A stretch of 64,000 nucleotides of DNA from Leptodactylus fallax (lineage: Eukaryota; Chordata; Amphibia; Anura; Leptodactylidae). Under the pieces are notes generated by a model, which saw nothing but the letters and a program-made list of their open reading frames with translations, did not search any database and was not told the origin of the DNA. The stretch is from assembly GCA_947044405.1 (NCBI GenBank), contig CAMRHE010000167.1:930001-994000 (forward strand), in the 5' to 3' direction. Below, piece by piece: positions 1 through 10,449 of the stretch (the stretch's first letter is position 1; every line of letters begins with the position of its first letter). A program made the position numbers and the translations under genes.

Positions 1-1984
1 ATGCCAAATGTATGGGATCATACTAGTCAGCCGCATTACCTGGGGAAATTTCTGTATGGAATAAAGGAAAATATAACTTCAAAGGCATATATGTCATGTT
101 TTATAACAATCTGCATACAGGAATATGGTCAGGGAACACAGACGCTTCTTGGGTCTGAGCACCTGGACCTTCAGAACTGCCTAAATTTACATATTGGCTG
201 CAAGTATTATGATTTCATCTTCAGGTCTGTTATGCCTGAACTTGTACAAATATTCTGCATCATTCCTATATGTTGAGCCCATACAGAGTTCTAGCATATT
301 CCAGAAATAAGTCACATCACTTCTGTCTTAGTGCTTGGAAGTAGCCAGCCTTGGTCACAGGCGGGAGAGTCTCACGAGGGGCTGCAGTAAGTCTCATAAA
401 AAAAGTGGTCATGGACCAGACTCGACGGTCAGATACCTGGAGGTTGTTCAGATCCCTGACAATGTCGATAAATTTGCCATATATGTTAGGTGCCACCTCC
501 CTTCATGACTGGGGTCGTTTTGGTTTTTTAGTCTACAAATATTTTTTTACTTCTATGTTGTAGCGCGCAGAGTGCATAAAATGGCGGCGACTGCTTCACT
601 TGTCCATTAGTTTGGTTCCAAGGGTTTTTTCCTTGAGCTTATAGATCTCTCTTGCAAGTGGTTAAAAAAAAAAAAAGAAAATGCAGATTTTACAATCTCT
701 GTTCCTTGATGTTGGTGATACAAGGTCGTATTCAGGGCAATTATTAGGGAACAGGAGGACGTATGAACGCTCATTCCCAAGAACTGCTCTGTGTAAGGAG
801 GCTGCCACGTGATGCTCGCTGTGACGCTGTCGCTGCACTCCGGGCTGGGGTCACCGCTGTTTTTACTTAATTGTCTATCGGCTATTTCTTATTACCGGCC
901 ATGTGGTCACCAGCAAAATTGCCCCACTGAGCATTGAACTAGCCCACAAGATTTTCCAGTGGGCTCAGGTTATAAAAAAGCAAAGCTCCTGAGGAAGACA
1001 CTCAAATTTGCAGGGTGCTATGGTCTATTTCCTGCTGGTTGTTAGCACGTGGGCTCCAGAATCATTTTATCTGGTGGGCCCAAGGAGCCTCAGTCCAACA
1101 CTGCCCCTGCCAGTAACAAGCAAAAGCCCAGCTACAATTCTGCAGCAGACATTATGTACAGGGGTGGCCTTGGCATTTTGTAGGCCACAAATTTCCTGGG
1201 GGCTCCCCAATCAAAATTTTTAGGCCACCCCTCTCTTTACTGAACCCAACCACCCCCATTTGCAGGGGTTCCTCACAATTGATTTCCTGTGCCCCAAAAT
1301 TGTGTAGTTTTTGTTATGGCCAGATCTGCCCCGATCATGTACCATCACCCTAATTTTACTGGCGCTAAGTCAACCATCAAGCGCTGTGTAATGTGCAGAT
1401 TATCGACATCTCATCACCCTGTGTAATCCGGAATGTGCAGATGTCAACTACTGCAGCCAACTGGGAGGGAACAATTGCGCAAGTGTTTGCTCCTCCACCA
1501 TTCACTTTGCATCGGTCTGTGTAATTACCGCAGCATAAGGATCAGAAGCGAATGGTGAGACAGACCCCCAACCAAAAGGGCCACAGTCAGGACCCTGAGC
1601 AAGAAACAGCCCTGACGGAGGACAGATGTGATATCTCCAGTGTCATCTGACTACATAGGCTGGACTACAGCCCAGACCCTGGGCCAGGTCCACAAGCTGC
1701 AGCCAGAACTGCACATTGGCACAAGTCTCCTTGATCGTAAGTTAAAGTGTTCTGATTGTTAAGGACTGTGCAACATAAAATAAAATCCCCAGCACATAAG
1801 ACCACCCAGCTGGCACAAGATTGGTCCAGTATACTGGATCTTAGAAATTCTACCCATACTCTATGAACGTCTGCACTCATCATCCACAGATACTGCTTCT
1901 GGGTTGGAAGGAGTTAATAGTCTGAGTCTGACTCACATGACTGTAACGTTTAAGGCATTTAAGTTTCGTTTCTCCTCCTCTGCC
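1..1984. other. Left flank with no recognised gene
   Basis: No coding region, transposon or tandem array is recognised here. The only open frame of note (1-276, plus strand, 91 codons) resembles no family I know and shows no coding-like composition. The last 100 bases before 1985 are the presumed 5' leader of the TRIM gene that follows; no clear TATA box was identified. Confidence 0.5.
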
Positions 1985-3904
1985 ATGGCATGCGCTTATC
2001 CTGAAGAAAAGCGGGCCTGCTCCATCTGTAAGGACAAATATGAAGAGCCTGAGCCGTGGATATGTGGACATTTCTTCTGCCGGATGTGTATAGAGTGGGA
2101 ACTGGAACAGTTTGGCGCTTTTATCTGTCCTGACTGCCCTGCCCCTTCGTCCACCATGGCAGATCTTGGAGACAAGCTAACCTGCTCCCTTTGTAAGGAC
2201 ATATATGAAGAGCCCGAGAAGTTGAAATGTGGACACATCTTCTGCCGGATGTGTATAGAGCTTGAACTGGGTACCCATGAGGGGTTTGAAGACTTTAACT
2301 GCCCTGACTGTCCAGCCGCCGCCGCCTCCTCCTCAGCCAGAGCATGTGGAGATCTTGAAGACGAGCTGACCTGCTCCATCTGTCTGAGTATATACAAAGA
2401 TCCTGTAACGCTGAGATGTGGACACAACTTCTGCCAGGAATGTATAGATAATGTACTGGATAGCCTTAAGGGGTCTGGAGCATACAGCTGTCCTGAGTGC
2501 CGAGAGGAGTTTCAAGAGCGTCCTACACTGCACCGAAATGTGGCCCTAGCGAACATAGCAGAGCGATTCCAGTCTACACGGTCAGAGCAGATGGGGGCGG
2601 ATTATTTCTGTACTTATTGTATTCATTCTCCAACACCTGCTGTGAAATCTTGTCTGCATTGTGAAGCTTCTTTGTGTGAAAGTCACTTGAGAGTCCATAA
2701 CAAGTCAGAGGAACATGTCCTTACTGATCCCACAGTGTTCCTGGAGAGTAAAAGATGCCTCATCCATAATAAGATCCTTCAATACTACTGCCCAAAGGAC
2801 GCTACCTGTATCTGTCTCCTCTGCCGGCTGGCTGGAGACCATATTGGGCACCTTGTGGAGCCACTGACTAAGGCCACGGAGAAGAAGAAGGAGAAAATGG
2901 AAAATGTTCTGAAAAAAATGATGCAGAACATGAAAATAACAGAGGAGAGCCTTCAGAGCTTAAAGGAAGAGCAGCACAAGAAAACAGCTGGAGAAACGGA
3001 AAGAGTCATTGCTTTGTTCCAAAGTATCAGAAAAATGCTGGATGAGCTGGAGAAGAAAGTCTTGAGTCAAATCTCCAGCCAGGAGAGTCAAATGTCACTT
3101 ATTTCTGATCTAATCCGTGAAATGGAAATAAAGAAGGATGAAATGTACAGCAAAATATGTCACCTTGAGGAGCTGTGCCACATGTCTGATCCATGGTCAA
3201 TCTTACAAGATCCACAGTCGAGCCAAGAGGACTTTTTCATTGTTGGAGAGGAAGCCATATTGGTGGAAAGTAAAGATCTCCAAGCTCCAAGCGATCTGGA
3301 TAAAGTTCAGCTCTCGGAGATGTTGTACAAAGGCTTTACGGATATAATGTCTCATGTGAAGAAGAGGATTTATGACCACGAAGAAACAGACTTATCACTG
3401 GATATGCGAACAGCTGGGATTAACGTGGAGCTCTCCGATGACCTGAAAGTGGCTTCTTGGACACAAATAAAACAGATACATTGGGGAGCTCGGAAGAATC
3501 TGAATCGTTGTCAAGTTTTAAGTTCCCAGCGCTTTTCTTCAGGACGACATTACTGGGATGTGGAAACCAGTAAATCGGGGTCATGGTATTTAGGTGTCGG
3601 CTATACCAGTATGCCTAGGTCAGGGGATATGGCTGATATTGGTTGTAACAGCAAGTCCTGGTGTCTGTCGAAAGTTCAGAATAGTAACCAGTACTCCGTG
3701 ATGCACAACGACGAGGAATTTCTCATCTATCAAACAGCTCCATGTCACAGATTCAGACTATATCTGGATTACAAGGCCGGGCAGTTGTCCTTCTATGAAC
3801 TAAGTGAACCCATCAGACTCTTATACACTTTCACAGCCAAGTTCAAGGAGCCCCTTCATGCTGCCTTCTATGTCTGCAATGCCTGGGTGCGAATACGGAG
3901 CTAA
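1985..3904 (+). CDS. TRIM-family E3 ubiquitin ligase with three tandem RING fingers (RING-RING-RING-Bbox-Bbox-coiled coil-PRY-SPRY)
   Basis: Single uninterrupted exon of 639 codons. The start at 1985 sits in a strong Kozak context (GCCATGG). The frame stays open upstream and has one other ATG (1937) in a poor context. RING 1 (residues 12-51), RING 2 (67-109) and RING 3 (130-172) each keep all eight C3HC4 zinc ligands. B-box-like zinc motifs follow at about 209-245 and 258-289, then a charged coiled coil (about 295-425) and PRY-SPRY (473-639, with the motifs YWDVE and LDYKAGQLSFYEL). By family knowledge, RINGs recruit E2-ubiquitin, the coiled coil dimerises and PRY-SPRY binds targets; many fish and frog members resemble TRIM25 or finTRIM and are linked to innate immunity. 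One RING is normal for a TRIM, so three are odd. RINGs 1 and 2 are the closest pair. Substrate and true orthology are unknown. Confidence 0.88.
   Translation: MACAYPEEKRACSICKDKYEEPEPWICGHFFCRMCIEWELEQFGAFICPDCPAPSSTMADLGDKLTCSLCKDIYEEPEKLKCGHIFCRMCIELELGTHEGFEDFNCPDCPAAAASSSARACGDLEDELTCSICLSIYKDPVTLRCGHNFCQECIDNVLDSLKGSGAYSCPECREEFQERPTLHRNVALANIAERFQSTRSEQMGADYFCTYCIHSPTPAVKSCLHCEASLCESHLRVHNKSEEHVLTDPTVFLESKRCLIHNKILQYYCPKDATCICLLCRLAGDHIGHLVEPLTKATEKKKEKMENVLKKMMQNMKITEESLQSLKEEQHKKTAGETERVIALFQSIRKMLDELEKKVLSQISSQESQMSLISDLIREMEIKKDEMYSKICHLEELCHMSDPWSILQDPQSSQEDFFIVGEEAILVESKDLQAPSDLDKVQLSEMLYKGFTDIMSHVKKRIYDHEETDLSLDMRTAGINVELSDDLKVASWTQIKQIHWGARKNLNRCQVLSSQRFSSGRHYWDVETSKSGSWYLGVGYTSMPRSGDMADIGCNSKSWCLSKVQNSNQYSVMHNDEEFLIYQTAPCHRFRLYLDYKAGQLSFYELSEPIRLLYTFTAKFKEPLHAAFYVCNAWVRIRS
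2018..2137 (+). other. RING finger 1 of the TRIM gene
   Basis: C3HC4 ligands in order: CSIC, CGH, C, C, CPDC (residues 12, 15, 27, 29, 32, 35, 48 and 51 of the 639-residue protein). It lies only 11 residues after the start Met. The loop before the last pair is short. Confidence 0.85.
2183..2311 (+). other. RING finger 2 of the TRIM gene (duplicate of RING 1)
   Basis: All eight ligands are present (CSLC, CGH, C, C, CPDC). At DNA level, bases 2194-2261 match 2029-2096 at about 60 of 68 positions by eye, with the peptide CRMCIE shared. This points to a fairly recent internal duplication with a 165-bp offset. Confidence 0.85.
2372..2500 (+). other. RING finger 3 of the TRIM gene (the canonical TRIM-position RING)
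   Basis: All eight ligands are present (CSIC, CGH, C, C, CPEC), followed by the usual TRIM linker. Its sequence (DPVTLRCGHNFC) is the most typical of the three and closest to the RING of the minus-strand paralogue at 7668-9043, so it is probably the ancestral finger. Confidence 0.85.
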
Positions 3905-4230
3905 GGTTTTATTAGGGTTAGGCCTGGACATCATGCCGGGATGGGGCCTTCTAGTGGTATAGTTATCTATGATACTAGTAGTCCTTGCCTCCCATAGTGA
4001 TATAGTACAGGACAGTATGGCGCTAGGAGGCATAGTATCATAGATAACTACAGCGCTCGGAGTCCCCCTCCCAGAACAATGTTCAGGCCTGTAAATCTGG
4101 TGAACACACAGCCGAGTTTCACAGCTCTTTTCCGTATCTGATGTGTACACTGTAAAAACTCCAGGTACATAGATCTTACCACACTTGACAGAGGCCATTA
4201 TAATTTTTATTTTCTGATGTATGTATTAAA
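3905..4230 (+). other. Probable 3' UTR of the triple-RING TRIM gene with an ATTAAA signal
   Basis: The sequence after the stop has no other gene. ATTAAA at 4225-4230 is the first plausible polyadenylation signal on the plus strand. Assignment is by position and motif only. Confidence 0.35.
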
Positions 4231-4304
4231 TCCACCCAATGTAAACAAGCAATAGACACAACAAAGTGCTGTCCAGGATAAGCACACAAATAGATCTCTG
4301 TCTC

Positions 4305-4336
4305 TCTCATATACATATATATATATACACACACAC
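4305..4336. repeat. TA/CA microsatellite
   Basis: Alternating TA then CA dinucleotides after a short CT-rich stretch. Confidence 0.7.
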
Positions 4337-4373
4337 TAGGTCAGGTTCCGGTGTCTCCAGCGTAGTCGGTTCT

Positions 4374-4476
4374 TGCTCCGCTGTTTTCTTGCAGCAGAAT
4401 CCCCCGCCACGTGTGAGGCCAGTCAGTAGCCTAAGGAAAGGGACCCGGGATTTCTGCCGCAAGAAAACACCGGAGC
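4374..4476. repeat. Short imperfect inverted repeat (fold-back)
   Basis: Arms of about 29 bases (4375-4403 and 4448-4476) are near reverse complements, with three or four mismatches. The left arm starts GCTCCGCTGTTTTCTTG. It could form a stem in RNA or be a decayed MITE. No target duplication was identified. Confidence 0.5.
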
Positions 4477-4479
4477 AGC

Positions 4480-5456
4480 AGGACCGGACCACCAGGGACA
4501 GATTAGTGGTTTTTTTCACCTTTGCGGTCTTGTGGTCTATTTTAGAGGGATTTAAAAAAAAAAAAAGGCAGCAACAATTACTTTGCTTCATCGCTGCATA
4601 AAAACATACATCTGCGCTTTGTAATTATCTTATGACGTAATATCCTAAATAATTTACTGTGAAACACACAAGTTTTTTTCCCCCATATTCAGCCTATGGA
4701 AAGAGTTACATAAATTACACAGCAACTTCTATGTAACCACAAACAGCACCTGAAAAAGAAAAAAAAAAAAAAAAAGCTGCAAAAAGGAGAAAAGGTGAAC
4801 GTGAAAATATTTACTGCATCATTAAGGGGTTAAATCATGTTAGTATATTTACTTTATTATTTTATATAACAATTAGTCAGACATGTATAAATGACTTGTC
4901 TTAAGGGATCGGTTTGGTTTCTTTCCTCTTGGAGAGTGGGCCACTCTTACCCACAGGTCATGTCTGGTATTGCAGTTTGCTTTCATTACAGCCATTCACT
5001 TTCCTCAATACAAGACATGACTCCTGCCCTGAAGTGGCGCTGCTTTCATCTTGCCTGCATTTATCTGATGAATCATTTTCGGATCTATTAAGTATCTGTA
5101 TAAATCTCTAGCTCCATTATATATAGAACTGATTCCATAGATACAAAGCTTGTCTCATATACTCACAGATGTAGGATTGTGGAGGTCAATAAAAATAAGT
5201 TGGTGGAGGAAAAAAATGTTTTAAAAATTAACACTTGTGGTTTAATAAATCAGGATATTTCCACAACGTTTTCTTAAAGTGACGGTACACATTAAATCCT
5301 GTCTTTCTATTTACTAGGCAGTGGACATTCTATTGCTCCTTGTTATCAGCCACTTCATTGCTGGGGAGAGGCTTACATATATGATAGAACAGCGACACCT
5401 TGTGGATCTTTGCAGTATTACTGCCTTCATGAACACTGTAAAAATACTGACGTAAT
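4480..5456. other. Intergenic sequence without recognised features
   Basis: AT-rich sequence with short homopolymer A runs (4551-4566, 4757-4776). No gene, RNA or mobile element recognised. Confidence 0.4.
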
Positions 5457-5640
5457 ACATTTAATTTATATAGCGCCAACATATTCCACAGCACTGTACA
5501 ATTTGTGGGGTTAAAGTACAGATATAAAAAAAAAAAAAAAAGACATTACAAAGAAATAGTCAATTCACATACTGGGACTGAGGGCCCTGCTCGCAAGAGC
5601 TTACAATCTATGAGGTAGAGGGGGTGACACAAGAGGTAGC
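5457..5640 (-). mobile_element. 3' end of a CR1/L2-like LINE, reverse orientation
   Basis: On the minus strand this reads GTAAGCTCTTGCGAGCAGGG and ends in the TATATAAATTAAAT region. The same 3' segment occurs in forward orientation at 54870-55015, where an RT C-terminal reading frame precedes it. A poly-A run of about 17 interrupts the copy at 5526-5542. Clade assignment is tentative. Confidence 0.5.
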
Positions 5641-6012
5641 AGGGGCGGCAACGGAGGTAGCATTGCTTATACAATGACGTCATAGATTACGGTCTCTGGC
5701 AATTGTGAGATAAGACCGTGGCAGAAGAAACTGAATCCAGAGGATGTAGCCAAGAATAATACCGCAGGATAGTGGACGGTTCACATAAGTAATGCGGACT
5801 GCGGCGTCAAATCACATGATGTCACTGCTACAATTGGAACAAAGGGAGAAAATCCGTTTTTTTATTTTTTTTTATATGTCCTTTTATTGTACATTTTTGC
5901 AATTTACAACTAAACAAAATGACAAATCCTTCCATGTCCCAAATTAAAGACTTGTACATATGACTATTGCACTTCTATAAACCTGCACAGTTACAATGGC
6001 TGCACACTATAA

Positions 6013-6145
6013 CAGGGATCAGCAAGCTCCAGCTGTTGTGCAACTACACATCCCAGCATGCACACTTGATCGACTGTTCCTTGAAACTCCCACAAAGGTG
6101 ACTGGAGCATGCTGGGAGTTGTAGTTTCAGAACAGCTGATCCCTG
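6013..6145. mobile_element. hAT-type fold-back MITE, 133 bp, with 8-bp target duplication
   Basis: The ends are inverted (CAGGGATCAGC and GCTGATCCCTG) and the interior folds back, containing GCATGCTGGGAGTTGTAG. The element is bounded by the identical 8-mer CACTATAA at 6005-6012 and 6146-6153. An 8-bp duplication and CAG...CTG ends are hAT hallmarks. It has no coding capacity, so it would have moved in trans. Confidence 0.75.
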
Positions 6146-6964
6146 CACTATAACCATCAGTAATATAAATGTGTTGAAGACACACTCCGACTTTACTTCT
6201 AGTGGAACCGGACAGTCATAAGTGGACACCGAGAATCCCATCTAAAGATTCAGTTTTAGGCTCCACATTTCAAGAAAGGTATAGCAGAGCAAGAAAGGGT
6301 TCCAAGGTGGTTTCTAATAATATAAAGCTTGGCCTTGGAGAAAGACACTCCAGAGGTGAATTACAGCAGAGATATGTGGTCAGTACAAAGAAATAGCACA
6401 ATTTACTATTTCCAGAAACCTTACAAAGTACCAGGGGCCGTTCATTACGTGTGGAAGAAAAGCATTGTAGGCATCTTATAGGAAGGGCACGTTCATGCTG
6501 ATTTTGAGGTGGATTCCACTTCATACTCTGCACTGAATTCTGCTCTCAATCTGCCGCCAAATGTTTTCAATAAATTAAGCTTCCTGCCCAATCTTGCTGT
6601 GGATTCATTGCCCAATTTCAGCCACAGAACCTGCTTTACAAGTCCTTTCATCTGGGGCTAAATCAGCGAGAGAAACCCGAAGTGGTGGAATTGGAAGAGG
6701 AGTGAGGTGGAAGTACGCTTTAAATGCCTCTTCCATTTCCACCTTGTGAACTTCCCCCTTATAGAAGTCAAACTAGAAAATTTCCTACCCCATGGAGGGA
6801 ATAACTATTAAAAGGAACTTGTGAGGCAAATTTGAGACACTTAAACCATCAACATGTCCGTATGGACCAGGGATTTAGTGTCCCAAATTCATTGTATGGG
6901 CAATTTATAGGGTTCTTTTCAGTTACAGTAGTCACACTATGGAATTCCTTACCCCACGTGGTAG

Positions 6965-7475
6965 TAGTAGTTTTTTTTTTTTTTAAACTAATTTTTATTT
7001 TTCAAAAAAAAAAAAAAAAAGTTTACAAAAAACATAAAAAAGAGAGAGGAATAAGAAGAGAAGCAACAAAATAATACAACAGTGTCAGCAATAAACATAT
7101 GATCTAGAGACAAGGAGGGGGGGGGGGGAAGAGATCAGAGACCATGGAGAGTACAGTACGTGTCCCAAACAGACTGGAAATTCTCCACCATATTATTCAG
7201 TGTAGCTGAGAAACTCCAGGCTCCTTACACCCTTAACACAAGCCACTAAAGCAGGGCCCGTAGGGGGCTGCGTACTCCTCCAATGTAGGGCTACCAAGAT
7301 CTTAGCTGCGGTGCAAAATGTATAAAAATAATTTAGAGGACCTTTTACCCAAGGGTCTGGGGGGAAGGTTAAGAAGATAAACTAAAGGGTCCAGTGGAAC
7401 ATCCTGAAGAAAAAGCGTATCAATAATGGACTTGACTTCCATCCAAAAGGGACGGATCAAAGGACAGAGTAGTAA
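6965..7475 (-). mobile_element. 5'-truncated L1-like LINE, minus strand, ending in a poly-A tail
   Basis: On the minus strand the body resembles the C-terminus of an L1/Tx1-type ORF2. Peptide pieces such as CPLIRPFWMEVKSII and AAKILVALHWRST appear with frame changes between them. It ends with an AT-rich 3' region and a poly-A tract (plus-strand poly-T at 6968-6984). It is non-functional. A poly-G run at 7117-7128 lies inside. A second poly-T run at 7478-7495 adjoins the 5' end. Confidence 0.6.
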
Positions 7476-7495
7476 CTTTTTTTTTTTTTTTTTTT

Positions 7496-7667
7496 AAATG
7501 GAACCTGTCAGGCAAATTTGGAACACCTTATGGACGGGTGTTTTAGAGTCCAATTAGCATGCCGGTCTGCCCCCTGCGTTGTTTAATAAAATACCCTGTG
7601 TCTTTTTCCAACCTATGTAACCAAAGATGGAAATGATACATTTGGGTGAAGTTAGCCTTCCCCATAC
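7496..7667. other. Spacer between LINE fragment and TRIM pseudogene
   Basis: Begins with a dispersed motif (GGAACCTGTCAGGCAAATTT) also seen in variant form near 6812. No gene recognised. Confidence 0.4.
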
Positions 7668-9043
7668 CTAGCTCCTTATTTTGACCCAAGACGACCATAC
7701 CCAAATGACAGCGTGTAGAGGTTCCATGAGGGTGGCCGTAAAGGTGTGCAGGTGTCTCATTTGAGGTTCAAGCTCATAAAAGGACAGCTGCCCGGCCTCA
7801 TAATCTAAATAGATCCGAAATGAATGTAGAGAAGCGTGATGGGGTAGCTCAGAAACCGATCTATCATGTGACACAGAATACTCATTGTCATACCTTCGCT
7901 AACACCAGGACTTTGCATTATTCCCAACAAGAGATTCAAGTCCTAGTCTGTCGATACTGATGTAAGCCATCCCTATCATCCAGTTCCCAGTCTCACTGGT
8001 CTCCACTTCCCAGAACTGTTTGCCTTTACAAAAAGTCCTCACACTTAAGACCTGATTGTATTCAAATCTCTCAGGATTTTCAGGGTGATCCTGGTTCTGT
8101 CCTGACCAAGATGCAGTCTTCAAGTCATCAGAAACATGAACGTTTCTCCCTGCCGTGTGAATATTAAAGGTCATATCTAAAGCCTCTTGCACATAGCCCC
8201 TCTGGTGACTCCATTCACAATATCTGCTATACCAGTGTGCAAGGTCACAGAGATGAGGTCTTCATCTAGACCACCAGAAGCTCCATTGTTTACTTCATCT
8301 ACCAAGGACAAGCCATCAACCTCTGCTTGTAAGAGCGTTAAATTGTCAGTCATATTGCACAGTTCCTCAAGGTATAGCACTTCACTATACTGATAGTCTT
8401 TCATTTCTTTAATTTTTTGGGCTATAGAGGAGGACACCTGCTTCTCCTGCCTGGAAAGCTCATTGAGAATTCTTCTCTCGAGGACAGTCAGCTTATCCCT
8501 GAACTCCTGAAATAAGACCTTTCTACTTTCCTTCATTGTAGATGCTTCATCTTCCACTTTTCTCACACATTCTTGTAGATACTGGGCTCTCTCTTCTCCA
8601 TCACCCAAGACCAGGTGTTCAAGAACGTTTCTCACAGCCTCCCTTTTCTTGTCACAAGCCTCATCCAAGGTGACCATTTCATGTCCCCTATGTTGTTCTG
8701 CCTGACGACAGACGTTACAGATCCTGGCAGTGTCTTCACAGCAGTAATACTCCAGGGGTCTTCGATGGAGGGAGCACGTTCCCAGCAGTGTCCCTTGTTC
8801 TTGGTCAGAGCGGATCCGCTCCCCTATATTACACAGGGATGTGTTCTTCTGGATAGCTGGACAAGTCCCAAATAGAGTTCTGCACTGGGGACAAGTGTAA
8901 ACTCCTGTCACATCCTGGTTAAAGAGCAGGTCTTGAGTGCAAATCTGGCACAAGTTGTGTCCACAAGTCAGCGTTACAGGATCGGTATACATATTCTGAC
9001 AAATACAACATATAAGATCATCTACCAGCTCGGAAAACGCCAT
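7668..9043 (-). pseudogene. TRIM-family gene, disrupted in its PRY-SPRY part (RING-Bbox-coiled coil intact)
   Basis: The ATG at 9043 has a good Kozak context (ACGATGG) and opens a 288-codon frame to a stop at 8177. It encodes a complete C3HC4 RING (residues 12-54), a B-box 2 (about 89-121) and a coiled coil. Near 8180-8200 the reading shifts by one base. The next frame starts QEALDMTF and runs into PRY-SPRY (HTAGRNVHVSDDLKTASW). It meets a TAG at 7899 right after KSWC, where the paralogue at 1985-3904 has KSWCLS. The frame continues to IRS and a stop at 7668. Two independent lesions argue for a pseudogene. The intact upstream half could still give a RING-B-box-coiled-coil protein without a target-binding domain. 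It is clearly a paralogue of the triple-RING gene (shared LEELC, SDDLK, GQLSFYEL). Confidence 0.8.
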
Positions 9044-10449
9044 CGTGAGCAAAGCATAAGCAAAAATGAAAGTCAACCACAGAGCAGGGTGTGATAAACC
9101 TCACGGTATTTGCATATTCAAGGTGATATAGATTGAACTTTAGAGATAATAATTCTGCATAGGTGTGTACGACTTCTTAGTATTTGTCCAAGAATTCAGG
9201 TAAATTCCAAGAAACACAACATTTCCTTCATACTTGACCTATGGTTTACACAAGTCTTTCCTTGTTCTCATAAACCAAAAGGTATTTTCATGAAATGTTA
9301 GTAAGCGAAATACAGAGAGCTCCACCATCTAAGGACAAACCTAGTGCAAAACATAGGCCCACCTAAGATGGAGACTGGGGAAGGGGAGGTAGAGGAGTCT
9401 GCCACCCTCTTAGCCACTCGGCACTGCTGAGGTCTTCTCAAAAGGTTTGGGAGCCATAAGGGTTTTTTTTAATTTGGGGAAAGTTTGTTCCCATGATTGC
9501 GGACACCCTACAGCTTCCTAAGGAAAAAACCTGTCTATATACAATAATAGGGCATATGTACGTCATAAAGAGGGTCTCTATGGCGCTCTATTAGCTATTG
9601 CAGAAAGCAGTCTCAAGGATTAGCTTAAACCCCCTGCTCCCCACTTCCTTCCTCCTTAGGGGTGCTGAGCGACCTAGTAACATATTACCACCCATTTATT
9701 TGGCCAGGGCCCATACACATGGCCATAGGGTCAATGAAAAACAGATGGCACACAAGGATGACAGTCTGCAGTCCGTGTTTTCCACAAACCCAATGAATGG
9801 AAAAAGACAGGAATTAGGACCTGCTCCAGTTTTTGCAGCTTGGACATAAGGCCCCAAACAGATTGATAAAAAACATGGTCATGAGCATGGAGCCAAATAA
9901 ATGAATGAGCGGTAAATCTGGCTGTGTGCACAGGGTCCAAGGGCATATTCATTCCTGCAGATTTTCTTGCATTATTGTCCCTTTCATCTTACATGGGGCT
10001 TGCAGAAATTCATGTGCAAGCTGCAGAAAAGACTAAAAATCTTGAAATGTGTCAAATAAAAGAGATGGGTTTATACATTATTGGAAATAAATTTCTGCAG
10101 CAAATCTGCCATGTGTGAACAGGCGGATACCAGGCAAAGCATGGCTCGATCTGTAGGTGCACATTCAGAGAACAGGTAGTGCAGACAGCTGAAGAGTTGC
10201 CACAATGTGTCAGGGTCTATTTTTCACTTTTTTTTTTTTTTTTTACCATCTCCTATAAACAATAGTGCGATACAGGACAAGCCAAAAATGTCACAAGCAA
10301 CTGTATAATATCCTATGAGTAAAATCTGTAGCCGAGATAACAGACTGCGGCCCCCACACAGCAGCGGATGTCATGCTGTACCATTCGATCCGTCGCCAAC
10401 ATGCCAATACTGTACTCCGAATGTATATTTCAATAAGAGGCAGAGAAAG
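9044..10449. other. Spacer between TRIM pseudogene and MYH10 3' end
   Basis: No gene or clear mobile element recognised. Contains a poly-T run (10228-10244) and short unremarkable open frames. Confidence 0.45.

Noticed and set aside
1..276. 91-codon frame at the left edge
   Set aside because: No recognisable domain, composition or splice context; length is compatible with chance.
1904..1984. N-terminal extension of the TRIM frame upstream of 1985
   Set aside because: 1904 is TTG, and the only ATG in the extension (1937) has a weak context. The ATG at 1985 has a strong Kozak and precedes the first RING, as in the paralogue.
1996..2427. 143-codon minus-strand frame over the TRIM RINGs
   Set aside because: Antisense shadow of the Cys-rich RING coding sequence; no homology of its own.
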